Source of the DNA: Gammaproteobacteria bacterium
Lineage (GTDB): Bacteria > Pseudomonadota > Gammaproteobacteria > Burkholderiales > Burkholderiaceae_B
Direction: 5' to 3'
Assembly: GCA_018815245.1 (NCBI GenBank)
Contig: JAHIXK010000005.1
Coordinates: forward strand, 124,001 to 188,000
Length of the DNA: 64,000 nucleotides
Shown here one piece after another: positions 38,723 to 48,611 of the stretch. The notes under the pieces are model-generated. The model did not search any database and was not told where the DNA came from. It saw only the letters and a program-made list of their open reading frames with translations. Made by a program: the position numbers and the translations under genes. Within the stretch, counting starts at the first letter, position 1. Every line of letters starts with the position of its first letter.

Positions 38723-39424
38723 CTAGCAGTCTTTTAAATTGATCAAACCCAGTGCATTGGCACGGTGTACCGCACTGGTACGGGAGTTCACCGCCAGCTT
38801 TTTGTAAATGCGTTTGATGTAAGTGCTTACGGTGTTGATGGACACGCCAATTATTTCCGCGATCTCGGCTTGCATGAAACCCTTGGCCACCATTTCCAGC
38901 ACCTGTTGTTCACGTTCCGACAATGGCGTGCATTCAGTGCCTGTCACTTTGGTGGCAGGCAGGGTAGCAGCCCCCCTGAACCTGTTGAGCAGGCGGCGCG
39001 CAATCACAGGGCTGATGGGTGATCCTCCCGCACGCAGTTGTTTTAACCGGTCCAGAATGTCGGCCGTTCGGGTGTCTTTGGTCAGGTAGCCTGTGGCCCC
39101 TGCTTCAATGCTCGACATCACATGGGATTCGTCACCAAACACGGTTAGCACCATGCTTTCGCAGCCGGGCATGTGTTGATGAATATGGCGAATCAATTCA
39201 AGCCCACTGCCGTCGGGCAGCCCCAAATCAACCAGTACCACATCGGGCTGAAGTTGTTGCACGGCTGCCATCGCTTCATGCAGCGTGTAGGCTTGTCCCA
39301 GCAACGCCAGTTCCGGGTGCTTTTCTATGGCCTGGCGAAGGGCCTGCTGAATCTGTTCGTCGTCATCCACCAACAGCACACGGATCACGTCTTGGTCAGT
39401 TTCCTTGTTGGTTTGAATGTTCAT
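38723..39424 (-). CDS. NarL/LuxR-family response regulator (copy 1)
   Basis: 233 residues. Receiver domain with DDDE pocket (20-23), phosphoacceptor Asp66 (VVLVDLGLPDGSG) and the switch-region Lys in GYLTKDTR; C-terminal LuxR helix-turn-helix REQQVLEMVAKGFMQAEIAE, NTVSTYIKRIYKKL. The ATG overlaps the gspF stop by 4 nt (ATGA), which couples it directly to the T2SS operon. It may therefore sense something tied to secretion or exported substrate. Confidence 0.92.
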   Translation of the reverse strand: MNIQTNKETDQDVIRVLLVDDDEQIQQALRQAIEKHPELALLGQAYTLHEAMAAVQQLQPDVVLVDLGLPDGSGLELIRHIHQHMPGCESMVLTVFGDESHVMSSIEAGATGYLTKDTRTADILDRLKQLRAGGSPISPVIARRLLNRFRGAATLPATKVTGTECTPLSEREQQVLEMVAKGFMQAEIAEIIGVSINTVSTYIKRIYKKLAVNSRTSAVHRANALGLINLKDC

Positions 39425-40635
39425 TGAATCAACTGGTTGACTTCAATAATCGGCATCATCACGGCCAGCACAATCAACAACACAATCAGGCCCATCACCA
39501 GAATAAGAATGGGTTCCATCAGGCTGGTCAGCCACATGGCCTTGCGTTCCACTTCGGTGCGCTGGCTTTCCGAGGCGCGTTCCAGCATGGCGGCCAACTG
39601 CCCTGTCGCTTCACCGCTGGCCACGAGGTGTGTCAACACAGGGGGGAACAGGCCGCTTTTGCCCATCGCTTTACTCAAGCCGCTGCCTTCTTTCACGCGT
39701 TCTTGCACATCGACCATGGCCAGTTGCAAGGCACTGTTGCCCAGTGTGCGGTTGGCGGCAGCCAAAGCTTTCAAAATGGGCACGCCACTGCCCACAAGGA
39801 TGGACAAGGTGGATGCCAAACGCGCAGTGTTCACGGCGCGAATGAAAGGACCCACCACGGGAATGGTCAGCACGGTTTCATCAAATTTAAGTTTGAAAGC
39901 TTTGTTTTTCAACGCATTGCGGAACAGGTAAATTACCAGCGCAATTACGATCACCATCAGCCAGCCCCAATCGCGCAGCAGGTCGGAAAGCGCAATCATT
40001 ACGACAGTGATGGTGGGCAGTTCCTGATTGCTGCTTTTAAAAACCGACACCACTTGGGGCACAACGTAAGTCAGCAGACCAATCACCACCATCAGTGCCA
40101 CCAAGGTAACGATTGCCGGGTAAATGAATGCGGCGCTTACCTTTTGTTGCAGGGCCTGGCGGGCCTCCAGTGCATCGGCCAGTTTGGACAACACACCGCC
40201 CAGGTCGCCAGTGTTTTCACCTGCAGCCACTGTGGCCACATACATTTCCGGAAATGCTTTTGGGTATTGCGCAAGTGCCTGGCTCAAGGGGGTGCCTGAA
40301 ACCACCTCGGAACGAATGCTGTTGATGCGTTCTCGAATCAAGGGCTTTTCGGCTTGTTCCACCAGCGCGGCCAAGGCTTGTGCCAGTGCAAGGCGGGCCT
40401 GCAACAGGCTGGCCAGTTGGCGGGTCAGCAGCACCACTTCACGGTTGCTGAGTTCACGGTCAAAACGCCCGGCTTTTTTGCCAGTCATTTTTGCGCTGCC
40501 CACTTCCAGCACCTCGATGGGGGTCATGCCCTGCATGCGCATCAGGTTGCGTGCGGCGCGGGGTGAATCGGCTTCCATCGAGCCTTTGACTGTTTTGCCT
40601 TGGGCGTTCAACGCCTCGTATCGAAACACGGCCAT
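39421..40635 (-). CDS. gspF: T2SS inner-membrane platform protein GspF
   Basis: 404 residues. Start MAVFRYEALNAQGKTVKGSMEADSPRAARN is the family start; two T2SSF domains with LTRQLASLLQARLALAQAL and a second half with LARTLSILVGSGVPI-like LASTLSILVGSGVPILKAL, and three membrane helices (about 170-190, 215-240 and 375-400). It links the GspE ATPase to the pseudopilus. Last gsp gene of the operon, 4 nt after gspE, and its stop overlaps a response-regulator start. Confidence 0.95.
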   Translation of the reverse strand: MAVFRYEALNAQGKTVKGSMEADSPRAARNLMRMQGMTPIEVLEVGSAKMTGKKAGRFDRELSNREVVLLTRQLASLLQARLALAQALAALVEQAEKPLIRERINSIRSEVVSGTPLSQALAQYPKAFPEMYVATVAAGENTGDLGGVLSKLADALEARQALQQKVSAAFIYPAIVTLVALMVVIGLLTYVVPQVVSVFKSSNQELPTITVVMIALSDLLRDWGWLMVIVIALVIYLFRNALKNKAFKLKFDETVLTIPVVGPFIRAVNTARLASTLSILVGSGVPILKALAAANRTLGNSALQLAMVDVQERVKEGSGLSKAMGKSGLFPPVLTHLVASGEATGQLAAMLERASESQRTEVERKAMWLTSLMEPILILVMGLIVLLIVLAVMMPIIEVNQLIQ

Positions 40636-40639
40636 GGCG

Positions 40640-42103
40640 CTAGTCCCTGGTCACGCGCAGCAACTCTTCAAGCGTGGTGGTGCCGCTTTGAACCCAGCGC
40701 TGGCCATCCTCCCGCATGTTCTTCATGCCCTTGGCCTGCGCACGCTGGCGCATTTCCGCTTCAGAATTCTCGTTGTGCACCATGGTGCGAAGTTCATCAT
40801 CAATGGTGAACAATTCGTACACGCCAGTTCGTCCAATGTAGCCCGTGTGGCCGCACTGGTCGCACCCATTGGCATGCCAATGGGTATGGCCCTGTTCATC
40901 CACCGTGCTGGTTTTGCAATTCGGGCACAGGCGGCGCACAAGGCGCTGGGCCAATACACCCAGCAGGCTGGATGACAGCAAAAAGGGTTCTACACCCATG
41001 TCGACCAGGCGCGTTACCGCGCTGACAGAATCATTGGTGTGCAGGGTGGCCAACACCAGGTGGCCAGTTAATGATGCTTGCACCGCAATTTGGGCGGTTT
41101 CAAGGTCGCGGATTTCGCCGATCATGATCACGTCTGGGTCTTGGCGCAAAATGGCGCGCAAGGCCTTGGCAAAGGTCATGTCGATTTTGGCATTCACCGG
41201 GGTTTGGCTAATGCCGGGCAGGTCGTATTCCACCGGGTCTTCCACGGTCATTACATTGGTGGTGGAGGAATCGATGCGCGAAAGTGCTGCATACAGCGTG
41301 GTGGTTTTGCCTGAACCGGTGGGGCCTGTTACCAGAATAATACCGTGCGGCATGTTGCACAGGCGGTCCATTTCTTTGAGGGTGTGCTCGGGCATACCCA
41401 AGCGACTAAGCTCAAGCTTGCCCGCTTCCTTGTCAAGCAAACGCAGCACAGCGCGTTCGCCGTGGCCTGTGGGCAGCGTTGAAACACGCACATCCATGGG
41501 TTTGCCGCCAATGCGCAGGGTAATGCGACCGTCTTGCGGCAGGCGCTTTTCTGCAATGTCCAGGCTCGCCATAATTTTGATGCGGGAAATCAGCGCGGAA
41601 TGCAATTCGCGGCGCGGTTGCAACACATCACGCAGTGTGCCGTCCACACGAAAGCGAACAGCCGAATGCGTCTCGAACGCTTCAATGTGAATATCGGATG
41701 CCCCATCTCGGCTGGCTTGCGTCAGCAGCGCGTTGATCATCCGGATAATCGGGGCATCGTCTTCGGTTTCAAGCAAGTCTTCCACAGCGGGAATGTCTTG
41801 CATCAACTGGTCGAGGTCTAAATCGCCAGCCACTTCATCAGCCACCGCGGCCGCGCTGGTTTCCTGGTTGGAATACGCTTGGTTAATGGTTTTTTCCAGC
41901 ACCACCGCGTCTTCACAAAACACCCAGTCAATGGGGCAGGGGGCTACGCGTTGCGCTTCAATCAGTGCGTGGCTGGGCGTGCGTGGGCTAAACGCCAGGC
42001 GCCACAATTCACTTTGTGCATCCAGACACAACACCTGGTTTTGCCTTGCAAAGCCGTAATGCAGCCTGCCCACGGTTTGTGGGTTGAAGCGCAGTTCGCT
42101 CAC
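40640..42103 (-). CDS. gspE: T2SS ATPase GspE
   Basis: 487 residues. Walker A GPTGSGKT (260-267, Lys266), Asp box MTVEDPVEYDLPGISQ, Walker B VIMIGEIRDLETA and the zinc-binding tetracysteine CPNC (393, 396) and CDQC (414, 417). It powers pseudopilus assembly from the cytoplasmic side through GspL and GspF. The start overlaps the gspD stop by 4 nt. N-terminal part (1-115) is the divergent GspL-binding domain. Confidence 0.96.
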   Translation of the reverse strand: MSELRFNPQTVGRLHYGFARQNQVLCLDAQSELWRLAFSPRTPSHALIEAQRVAPCPIDWVFCEDAVVLEKTINQAYSNQETSAAAVADEVAGDLDLDQLMQDIPAVEDLLETEDDAPIIRMINALLTQASRDGASDIHIEAFETHSAVRFRVDGTLRDVLQPRRELHSALISRIKIMASLDIAEKRLPQDGRITLRIGGKPMDVRVSTLPTGHGERAVLRLLDKEAGKLELSRLGMPEHTLKEMDRLCNMPHGIILVTGPTGSGKTTTLYAALSRIDSSTTNVMTVEDPVEYDLPGISQTPVNAKIDMTFAKALRAILRQDPDVIMIGEIRDLETAQIAVQASLTGHLVLATLHTNDSVSAVTRLVDMGVEPFLLSSSLLGVLAQRLVRRLCPNCKTSTVDEQGHTHWHANGCDQCGHTGYIGRTGVYELFTIDDELRTMVHNENSEAEMRQRAQAKGMKNMREDGQRWVQSGTTTLEELLRVTRD

Positions 42104-44478
42104 GGTTTGTTACCCCCGGTGGGCGCTGTGCCCAGGTTGGACTTGGTCGGATTGTCGCGGCTGCTGGTGTTGTTGGTGTTGCTGGAGGAACTGGCGCGCG
42201 GAATCACCAGAATGCGGCTGCTCGGTGTCAGGTTGATGCTGTCCCCGTTGCCTTGGACCGGTTGTGGTTCACGCGCAGGCAATACAGGGGCCTGCATGTC
42301 GGGCAGGGCAAAACGTTTCTCGGGCTGATTTTCCTGTTGCAACTTGCGCATGTAGTCGTAGCGGTTGGTCACAATGCTTTGGGCCTGGTCTTCATTGCGT
42401 ACCACCACGGGGCGCAAAAATACCATCAGGTTGGTTTTCTGGCGGCGTCGGTTGTCGTAGCGAAAAAACTGTCCCAGCACGGGCACATCGCCCAAGCCCG
42501 GTACTTTTTCTTCATTGCCTGTTACGCGGTCTTCCACCAGCCCACCCAGTACAATGATGTTGCCACTTTCAACCAGCACATTGCTTTCAATGGACCGTTT
42601 GTTGGTGATAATGCCCGACACGTTGGTGCTGTCCACCACGGAACTGACTTCCTGAAAAATACCCAGCTTCACAATCCCGCCTTCTGACACCTGTGGTTTC
42701 ACGCGCAGGGTCAGGCCCACGTCTTGCCGTTCAATTGTTTGAAACGGGTTTACGGTTGCGCCGTTGCCGCCGCTGTTGGTGAATTGCCCGGTGATGAATG
42801 GCACGTTCTGGCCGATTACAATTTTGGCTTCCTCGTTGTCCAGGGTCAAAATATTTGGCGTTGAAAGAATGTTGGCGTTGGCTTTGCTTTCCAGTGCACG
42901 GGCCAAAAAGCCCAGGTTGGAAATGGTACCAATGCCGGGAATGTTCACCTGCCCGTCAATCACACCAATGTTCAAGCCCCGACCCACAGAACCCAGATTG
43001 GCTGCCGCGCCCAGAATGTTGCTGCCAGAACCAGGGTCGTTGAAGTTGGTACCGCCAATGACACTAACGCCATCACTGCCCACACCCGAAAGGCCCTGGA
43101 ATTGAATGCCAAATTCAGCGGCTTTGTCGGTGGACACTTCAACAATCAGGGATTCAACAAACACCTGAGCACGGCGTACATCGAGCTTCTCAATGATTGA
43201 ACGCAGGTTGCGGTAAATTGGTTCCGGTGCGGTAATGATGAGCGAATTGGTCGATGGATCGGCCTGCACAATACCGCCGCTGTTCAGTTCAACATTGCCG
43301 GAAGCCGCGCTAAGCTGCCCGCTCGATGCGCCACCACCCAGTGAGGAACCCAAACCGCCGGAGCCACCCAGCCCAGGGCTGCCGTTGGTAACGTTGCGTG
43401 TGCTGTTGTTGGTGTTCGATGCGTCGCCCGCACCGCCACCCAAACCGCCACCGCCCGAGGAAAGCGAACTGGATGTGGTGTTGTCTGAAATCGGGCTGCT
43501 GCTCAGCACCGCTTGCAGTGTTCTTGCCAGCTTCGCAGCCTCTGCGTTTTTCAGGTACACCACCCACACATTGCCTGGCTGTTTTGTTGGCTGATCAAGT
43601 TTGGCGATTAGTGCCTTGGCCAGGTTTAATCGGGCTTTGCTCGGCGTGCGCAGCAACAGGGCATTGGTGCGTGGGTCGGCCATGATGGAAAGCCTTTGGC
43701 CTGCGTCCACCGCAGCGCCGGTGCCACGGTTGCCTTCGTCAAGCATGCGGCCCAGAATGGCAGCCAAGTCCACGGCCAGCGCATGCTCCAGGTTGATGAT
43801 TTCAAGATCGCCGGAATAGGGCCCATCAATGCTGGCAATAATGCGGGCAATGCGTTGCAGGTTGTCTGCGTAATCAGTAATAACCAGCGTGTTGTTGTTG
43901 GGGTAGGCTGCAATCGTGTTGTTGGGTGCAATCAAAGGGCGCAGCACCGGCACCAGTGCAGTGGCTGATTCATAGTTCAGCTGAAACACCTGGGTCACAA
44001 TGGCGTTTCCGCTTTGGTTCATTGCCTTTCGGGGGTCTACGTTGTTGTCTGCCTGAACCTTGGCATCGTTTTCAGGCAGCACACGAGCCACTCCACCACT
44101 TTCAACAATGGTGAAACCTTGAAGGCGCAACGCGGCCAGCAGTGCATTTTTGGCGTCTCTGGCGCTCAGGGGTTCAGGCGATACCAGTGAAATGGTGCCC
44201 CGCACGCGTGGGTCAACCACAAAGGTTTGGTTGGTGAATGAGCCAATGGCCCGCACCACAGCGTCAATTTCGGCATTCACAAAATTCAGGGCAAACTTGT
44301 CTTCCTGGCTGTTTTGAACAGGCTGCTGTCTTTGAGAATTCAAATTCTGCGCATGGCTTGCAAGCCCCAAACCCAATCCCATTGATACCAGGGCAAGGTT
44401 TAAAAACGAGCGCTTCAAGCGCCCCGTGTGTGCAGTGTTCAAGCTCACTGTTCCTTTTGTTTTTGTTGCTGTCATCAA
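42100..44478 (-). CDS. gspD: T2SS outer-membrane secretin GspD
   Basis: 792 residues. Basic N-terminus with a signal (RSFLNLALVSMGLGLGLASHA), N0-N3 domains (FVNAEIDAVVRAIGSFTNQTFV to about 330), a Gly/Ser/Asn-rich insertion typical of N3 (about 350-400), and the secretin barrel domain (VPFITGQFTNSGG, then VGLTLRVKPQVSEGG and RQKTNLMVFLRPVVV). It forms the outer-membrane channel. Ends in a Ser/Asn-rich tail that may carry the S-domain for pilotin binding. Overlaps gspN and gspE by 4 nt each. Confidence 0.95.
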   Translation of the reverse strand: MMTATKTKGTVSLNTAHTGRLKRSFLNLALVSMGLGLGLASHAQNLNSQRQQPVQNSQEDKFALNFVNAEIDAVVRAIGSFTNQTFVVDPRVRGTISLVSPEPLSARDAKNALLAALRLQGFTIVESGGVARVLPENDAKVQADNNVDPRKAMNQSGNAIVTQVFQLNYESATALVPVLRPLIAPNNTIAAYPNNNTLVITDYADNLQRIARIIASIDGPYSGDLEIINLEHALAVDLAAILGRMLDEGNRGTGAAVDAGQRLSIMADPRTNALLLRTPSKARLNLAKALIAKLDQPTKQPGNVWVVYLKNAEAAKLARTLQAVLSSSPISDNTTSSSLSSGGGGLGGGAGDASNTNNSTRNVTNGSPGLGGSGGLGSSLGGGASSGQLSAASGNVELNSGGIVQADPSTNSLIITAPEPIYRNLRSIIEKLDVRRAQVFVESLIVEVSTDKAAEFGIQFQGLSGVGSDGVSVIGGTNFNDPGSGSNILGAAANLGSVGRGLNIGVIDGQVNIPGIGTISNLGFLARALESKANANILSTPNILTLDNEEAKIVIGQNVPFITGQFTNSGGNGATVNPFQTIERQDVGLTLRVKPQVSEGGIVKLGIFQEVSSVVDSTNVSGIITNKRSIESNVLVESGNIIVLGGLVEDRVTGNEEKVPGLGDVPVLGQFFRYDNRRRQKTNLMVFLRPVVVRNEDQAQSIVTNRYDYMRKLQQENQPEKRFALPDMQAPVLPAREPQPVQGNGDSINLTPSSRILVIPRASSSSNTNNTSSRDNPTKSNLGTAPTGGNKP

Positions 44479-45206
44479 AATACACCCAGGCGATAGCGAT
44501 CGCCCTCAAGTCGTCCCATCTGGCTGAGCAGCCCCGTCAACGCCTCCTTGCTGCGTTCCTGTGCACTGGCATACCCATTGAATACAAATCGTTGCCCGTT
44601 TTCCCACTGTCCACTTCCCTCAAGCATCAAGGGGCCTTTGTTGGTGGTCAGTGTCATGTCTATTCTTGTATCAGGGTTTCCTGTCACAGTGATGACATAT
44701 TCCCCCAGTGGCCGGATGCTGGCCAAAGCCGATTGCGCGTCCAGCCATTTCAGGGTGGTTTGCAAACCGCCCCCACTTTGCCATGCAGCCCAGCTTAACT
44801 GCAACAGGCCTTCCGGTCGAATGGTATTGAATGGCGCGCCCGTTGCTCCCAGCCACGATGCAGGCATGCGAAGTTCGCCGCCATCTACAGTAATACCTTC
44901 GCCATTGAATCCCAGATGCAGTGGTGCAACCAATTTTGGGTGTTCCACGGCAATTGCCAGCCAGTTGCCGCCTTGGCCAAACTTCAGTCGCCACTGCACA
45001 GCCTCGGGTATGGAGTAAACACGGGCGCCGTCGGAAAGGCCGAGTTGCATTTGCCCGGCCCAAATGGAGCCACTGCTGCTTAATACCTGAACCTTGCCCC
45101 CGCTGGCGGTTTCAATCTTCCCCGAAACGGCGTAAACCGGGTAATTCCACACCAGCACAGCCAGCGCAATCAAGGCAAACGGCCAAAGCTGCCGAACCCA
45201 TTTCAT
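44475..45206 (-). CDS. gspN: T2SS protein GspN
   Basis: 243 residues with an N-terminal membrane anchor (LWPFALIALAVLVWNYPVYAV) and a periplasmic beta-rich domain, including SGSIWAGQMQLGLSD and LPLGEYVITVTG-like IRPLGEYVITVTGNPD, as in the GspN family of Burkholderia and Pseudomonas T2SS operons. Its role is accessory and not always essential in the family. It overlaps gspM (4 nt) and gspD (4 nt). Confidence 0.87.
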   Translation of the reverse strand: MKWVRQLWPFALIALAVLVWNYPVYAVSGKIETASGGKVQVLSSSGSIWAGQMQLGLSDGARVYSIPEAVQWRLKFGQGGNWLAIAVEHPKLVAPLHLGFNGEGITVDGGELRMPASWLGATGAPFNTIRPEGLLQLSWAAWQSGGGLQTTLKWLDAQSALASIRPLGEYVITVTGNPDTRIDMTLTTNKGPLMLEGSGQWENGQRFVFNGYASAQERSKEALTGLLSQMGRLEGDRYRLGVF

Positions 45207-45730
45207 TTCGCAGCGCCCGCGTTGCCTTGGGTACCGGGCAGCAGGGTTACATAGCCTTTCACCACGCCAGCTTCCACTTTCTCCACTTCGGCCATGTTCA
45301 GGGTCAGGCTTGAAATGGACTCCGCACGTGCAACCCAGGCCAGAAAACCGCTGGCTGAAACATTGTTGAATTCCACACGAATGTCACCTTCTTCGGTGCG
45401 CATCAGGTTCGCCTGCTCGGCAATGCCCTGTTCATCGAGCAGTTGTTGCAGCCGTGCCTGCAAATCGCTTTCAGGCACCACCACGCGTGAACGCGCGCCA
45501 CGCAGGGCTTCCAGGTCTTGAGCCGCACGCATAACCTGCCCGGCCTTGTCCACCAATGCGGCTTGATTGGCGGGGGCTTGCTGCACGGTCAGCAGGGCGG
45601 GTTCAATCAATACAAACCAGGCAATCAACACAGCGGCCAGTGAACCACCGTGGGTCACCAACTTGCGTTCGCGCGTGTTCAACTGGTCGAGCCGGTTCTG
45701 TATTTTGTTCACAATGGAAGCGGCTTTCAT
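45203..45730 (-). CDS. gspM: T2SS inner-membrane protein GspM
   Basis: 175 residues from ATG 45730, overlapping the gspL stop (ATGA); the frame is open to 45892, but that extension lies within gspL. One membrane helix (GGSLAAVLIAWFVLIEPAL) and a ferredoxin-like C-terminal domain (IRVEFNNVSASGFLAWVARAES) fit GspM, the partner that stabilises GspL. It ends in LLPGTQGNAGAAK, so no extra domain. Confidence 0.9.
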   Translation of the reverse strand: MKAASIVNKIQNRLDQLNTRERKLVTHGGSLAAVLIAWFVLIEPALLTVQQAPANQAALVDKAGQVMRAAQDLEALRGARSRVVVPESDLQARLQQLLDEQGIAEQANLMRTEEGDIRVEFNNVSASGFLAWVARAESISSLTLNMAEVEKVEAGVVKGYVTLLPGTQGNAGAAK

Positions 45731-46980
45731 CGCGTGGCTCCCTTTTTTACTTGCAACACGGGCAAATTCGATTTCGCACCAATCAACCATTTCGCGTCCA
45801 GCCTGCGGGCCTTCAGTTTTTGAAGGGCTGCACCTTGCTGTTCTTCTGTTACGTTGGCATTGAAACGCACGCTCAGTGTGTTGTCGGCCCACGCAAAATC
45901 CACCATGCTGTTAAAGGGTGCCTGGTCCATGGCTTGGCCCACCTCGTGCAGCAGGGCGCTTAACCCTTGCGCATTGCTGGTGTCCAGCCCCGCATTCAGG
46001 TTGCGCTTCTCGCGTTCAATCAGCAGCAATGGGTCGGCCACCATGGGGGTGTTGGGCAAAGCCTGTGCATAGCTTTCGGCAATTTGCGTCTCAATTGCGG
46101 CATTGGCGCGTTCGGCCTTGAATGCCAATGCATTCAAACCCAACACAGCAAGCGCAGCCAACACCAGTGCGGGGGTTAAAAGCTTGCCCAGGCCGCCTTG
46201 GCTGGCCATTGGGCGCATGCCCATTTTTCGAAGTTCATCGGCGCCCAGCAGGCTTTTCGTCAACAGGCGGGGCAGCGGTTCAATGGGTGCGCGTTCAGTG
46301 GGCTGAATTTTGTTCTCGCCCAGTGCGCCGTCCACCTGGCTGTGCAACCACGCATGGTCGTTGCTGCTTAAGTGAATCATGGGTGCCCCAAGTTGTTGCA
46401 AACGGCGCTGCAACATGACTTTCAGCACTGCGGGCTGACCTGTCGGGGTCAGCAAAGGGGTGTCAATTCCATCCACCAAAATAAAATCTTGCCCGCTTAA
46501 CCAGGCAGCGCCTTCGCTGCCAGTGCGCTCACGCAGGGTTTCGCAGCTTAAGCCAGCCAGCTTCAAACCGTGTTGTGTACAAGTACCTACAATGCTGCGT
46601 GCCCGTATTTTGCCCAGCACGGCTGCCAGTTTCGCGCCGTTTGCGTGGCCGGGTAAATTGGGCCACAGGCTGACATGGTTTTCTTCCGGTTCATTCAGCA
46701 GGTACGGTTCAACCAGAAAGGGCAGGGCCTCTTTCAATTTGTTGCCGGATAATTTCGGTGGCACCACGGCAAACAGACCCAACTCGGTGGGGTTCACCAG
46801 CACCAGGCAAGGCAGGTCTTTGGGCAGTTTGTTCAGGGCTTCGTCGCCACCGTGAAGTTTGTCGCCACTTCGTGCCTGCACTTCATATCGAACGCGAATC
46901 GTTCGGCCTTCTTCATCGGCTCGGGTTTGATCCAGGGCCTTGGGCCACCAAATCACCAACAGGGGTTGGTTGTTGCTCAA
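45727..46980 (-). CDS. gspL: T2SS inner-membrane assembly protein GspL
   Basis: 417 residues. A cytoplasmic actin-like domain (1-260, with KLSGNKLKEALPFLVEPYLL, the segment that binds GspE), a single membrane helix near 275 (TPALVLAALAVLGLNALAF) and a periplasmic ferredoxin-like domain (QGLSALLHEVGQAM...SVRFNANVT). Its stop overlaps gspM and its start abuts gspK with no gap. Confidence 0.93.
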   Translation of the reverse strand: MSNNQPLLVIWWPKALDQTRADEEGRTIRVRYEVQARSGDKLHGGDEALNKLPKDLPCLVLVNPTELGLFAVVPPKLSGNKLKEALPFLVEPYLLNEPEENHVSLWPNLPGHANGAKLAAVLGKIRARSIVGTCTQHGLKLAGLSCETLRERTGSEGAAWLSGQDFILVDGIDTPLLTPTGQPAVLKVMLQRRLQQLGAPMIHLSSNDHAWLHSQVDGALGENKIQPTERAPIEPLPRLLTKSLLGADELRKMGMRPMASQGGLGKLLTPALVLAALAVLGLNALAFKAERANAAIETQIAESYAQALPNTPMVADPLLLIEREKRNLNAGLDTSNAQGLSALLHEVGQAMDQAPFNSMVDFAWADNTLSVRFNANVTEEQQGAALQKLKARRLDAKWLIGAKSNLPVLQVKKGATR

Positions 46981-47931
46981 TTATTGTCTCCACATCACAA
47001 ACACGCGTTGTTCGCGCCGCTCGAGCAATGCCCGCGTACGGATCAACGCCTCCTCCACCTGCGCAGTGCCTTCTACCAGAAAGTAATTGCTGTTCACTGT
47101 TATTAAATCATTGTTTATGGTCACATTCGCGTTCAATGCACTGCGAATGTCGGCCACGTTGCGGAAGGTGACCCTTTCACGCTGGGCCAGCAAGCGTTGG
47201 GCATCCCCAAAACTGATGTCTTCAATGATTGAATACAACACTTCAGCTGACGCGGTGTTGGCGTTCACCGCGCTGGCCTTGGGCAATATCACGACGTAGG
47301 GCCGAAGCTGGTCCCATGTTTCCTCTGAAATGCCGTACTTTCCCCGAAATTCTTCCCAGCGAAGTGCCGCAAGCAACGGGGGTTCGTTGGGGTTAATGCC
47401 TTGTTCCTCTGGGTTGGCCAGTTTGGGCATGAACATGCTGCCCAGTGTTTGAACCAGCAGCGCGCGTTGATCGCCGGGCACGCTGAGCAAATCACACAGC
47501 TTGGTAAAACTGCCCAACCACATTTGCTGGCGCGCGTTGTCTGCACCCAGGTTGCGCAGGTTAAAGCGCCCCTGCGCGTCTTCGATGCGGCCAGTCAGCA
47601 CCACCTCCCGGTCATCGGCCTCGGCAATGTTTTCATCTTTGCGCAACAAACCTTCGTTGATCCGGCTTTCGGCCAGAGGCACGGCCCAAGGTTCAGTCAA
47701 TGTGTCGGTTGTGGATACACGGGCATCTTCGCGCAGAATCACCCTGGCCCAGTCCACACCACTTCGGCTTACTGCGTCGGCCTGGTCGCGTGCTGCGGCC
47801 ACTGAAATGGTTTTCGCGGTGGCAAACAAATTCCATATCAAAGGGCTTACAGCCAGGGTACACAGCACCACGATGAACAGCGCCATCACCACGGCAGCCC
47901 CTTGCTGTGAGCTGTTTTTGCTGTTCATCAT
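46981..47931 (-). CDS. gspK: T2SS minor pseudopilin GspK
   Basis: 316 residues. Class III signal MMNSKNSSQQG followed by AAVVMALFIVVLC, a prepilin-peptidase site of the GspK kind, then the long alpha-helical insertion of the GspK family (residues about 120-230) ending in VNANTASAEVLYSI, a helix-hairpin segment used in pseudopilus tip formation. It caps the pseudopilus with GspI and GspJ. Overlaps the gspJ stop by 1 nt. Confidence 0.92.
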   Translation of the reverse strand: MMNSKNSSQQGAAVVMALFIVVLCTLAVSPLIWNLFATAKTISVAAARDQADAVSRSGVDWARVILREDARVSTTDTLTEPWAVPLAESRINEGLLRKDENIAEADDREVVLTGRIEDAQGRFNLRNLGADNARQQMWLGSFTKLCDLLSVPGDQRALLVQTLGSMFMPKLANPEEQGINPNEPPLLAALRWEEFRGKYGISEETWDQLRPYVVILPKASAVNANTASAEVLYSIIEDISFGDAQRLLAQRERVTFRNVADIRSALNANVTINNDLITVNSNYFLVEGTAQVEEALIRTRALLERREQRVFVMWRQ

Positions 47932-48611
47932 CAGTACACCCCACCGGTCAGGAACACACGGCTTACCGCCTGGTTGTTGGGTTGGGTCAAGCTGATTTCT
48001 ACCGCCCGCACCAAACTTTGCACTGTTTGCGCTTGGGGTATTTCCGGGGGGTCGCCATCCGCGGGTGGCTGGTTGGCGGGCGTCCCGGTGTTCAGCTGCA
48101 AAGCCTGGCCTTGCAGCTCAAGGTCGCTGAGTTCTTGCACGGCATGGTTGCCGAAAATGACAGGGCTGGTCCAGCCGCCGGGTTCACGCAGCAGGCGCAC
48201 CTGCAAACCACGGGTGGGAATCGGGTCGCTGATTGAGGGTTGGTCCGGGTTCAGCTCGCTCCGTGCAATGCGAAGCAGGCCGCTTTCGTTCAAAATCCAC
48301 TCCACGCTTTCCCGGTAAGCGGGTTCACTGGTTTTGCGTTGGGTGTATTGAATCAAAAGGCCGTTGCCGGTCACTTCCACCAAATCGCTGTCTGGCGTGG
48401 GCGGTTCGGTGCTTAACTCAAGCGCCCCCAGGTCTTTTTCAAGCTGGGAAAAAACCGCACTGACGGTTTGAACCTGTTCATCCACCTGGGTAACCCGGTT
48501 GGCCGAACGCAAAACCTCTTCCAGGCCTTGCCAGGACAAAATGGAAATCACAGCCACAATGCCCAAGGCAATCAGCACTTCCAGCAATGTAAAGCCGCGT
48601 TGGGGTTTCAT
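47931..48611 (-). CDS. gspJ: T2SS minor pseudopilin GspJ
   Basis: 226 residues. Prepilin leader MKPQRG followed by FTLLEVLIALGIVAVISILS, cleaved at Gly-Phe. The C-terminal half carries the beta-rich GspJ head (GLQVRLLREPGGWTSPVIF). It forms the tip trimer with GspI and GspK. Length and leader are normal; overlaps gspI by 4 nt. Confidence 0.92.
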   Translation of the reverse strand: MKPQRGFTLLEVLIALGIVAVISILSWQGLEEVLRSANRVTQVDEQVQTVSAVFSQLEKDLGALELSTEPPTPDSDLVEVTGNGLLIQYTQRKTSEPAYRESVEWILNESGLLRIARSELNPDQPSISDPIPTRGLQVRLLREPGGWTSPVIFGNHAVQELSDLELQGQALQLNTGTPANQPPADGDPPEIPQAQTVQSLVRAVEISLTQPNNQAVSRVFLTGGVY

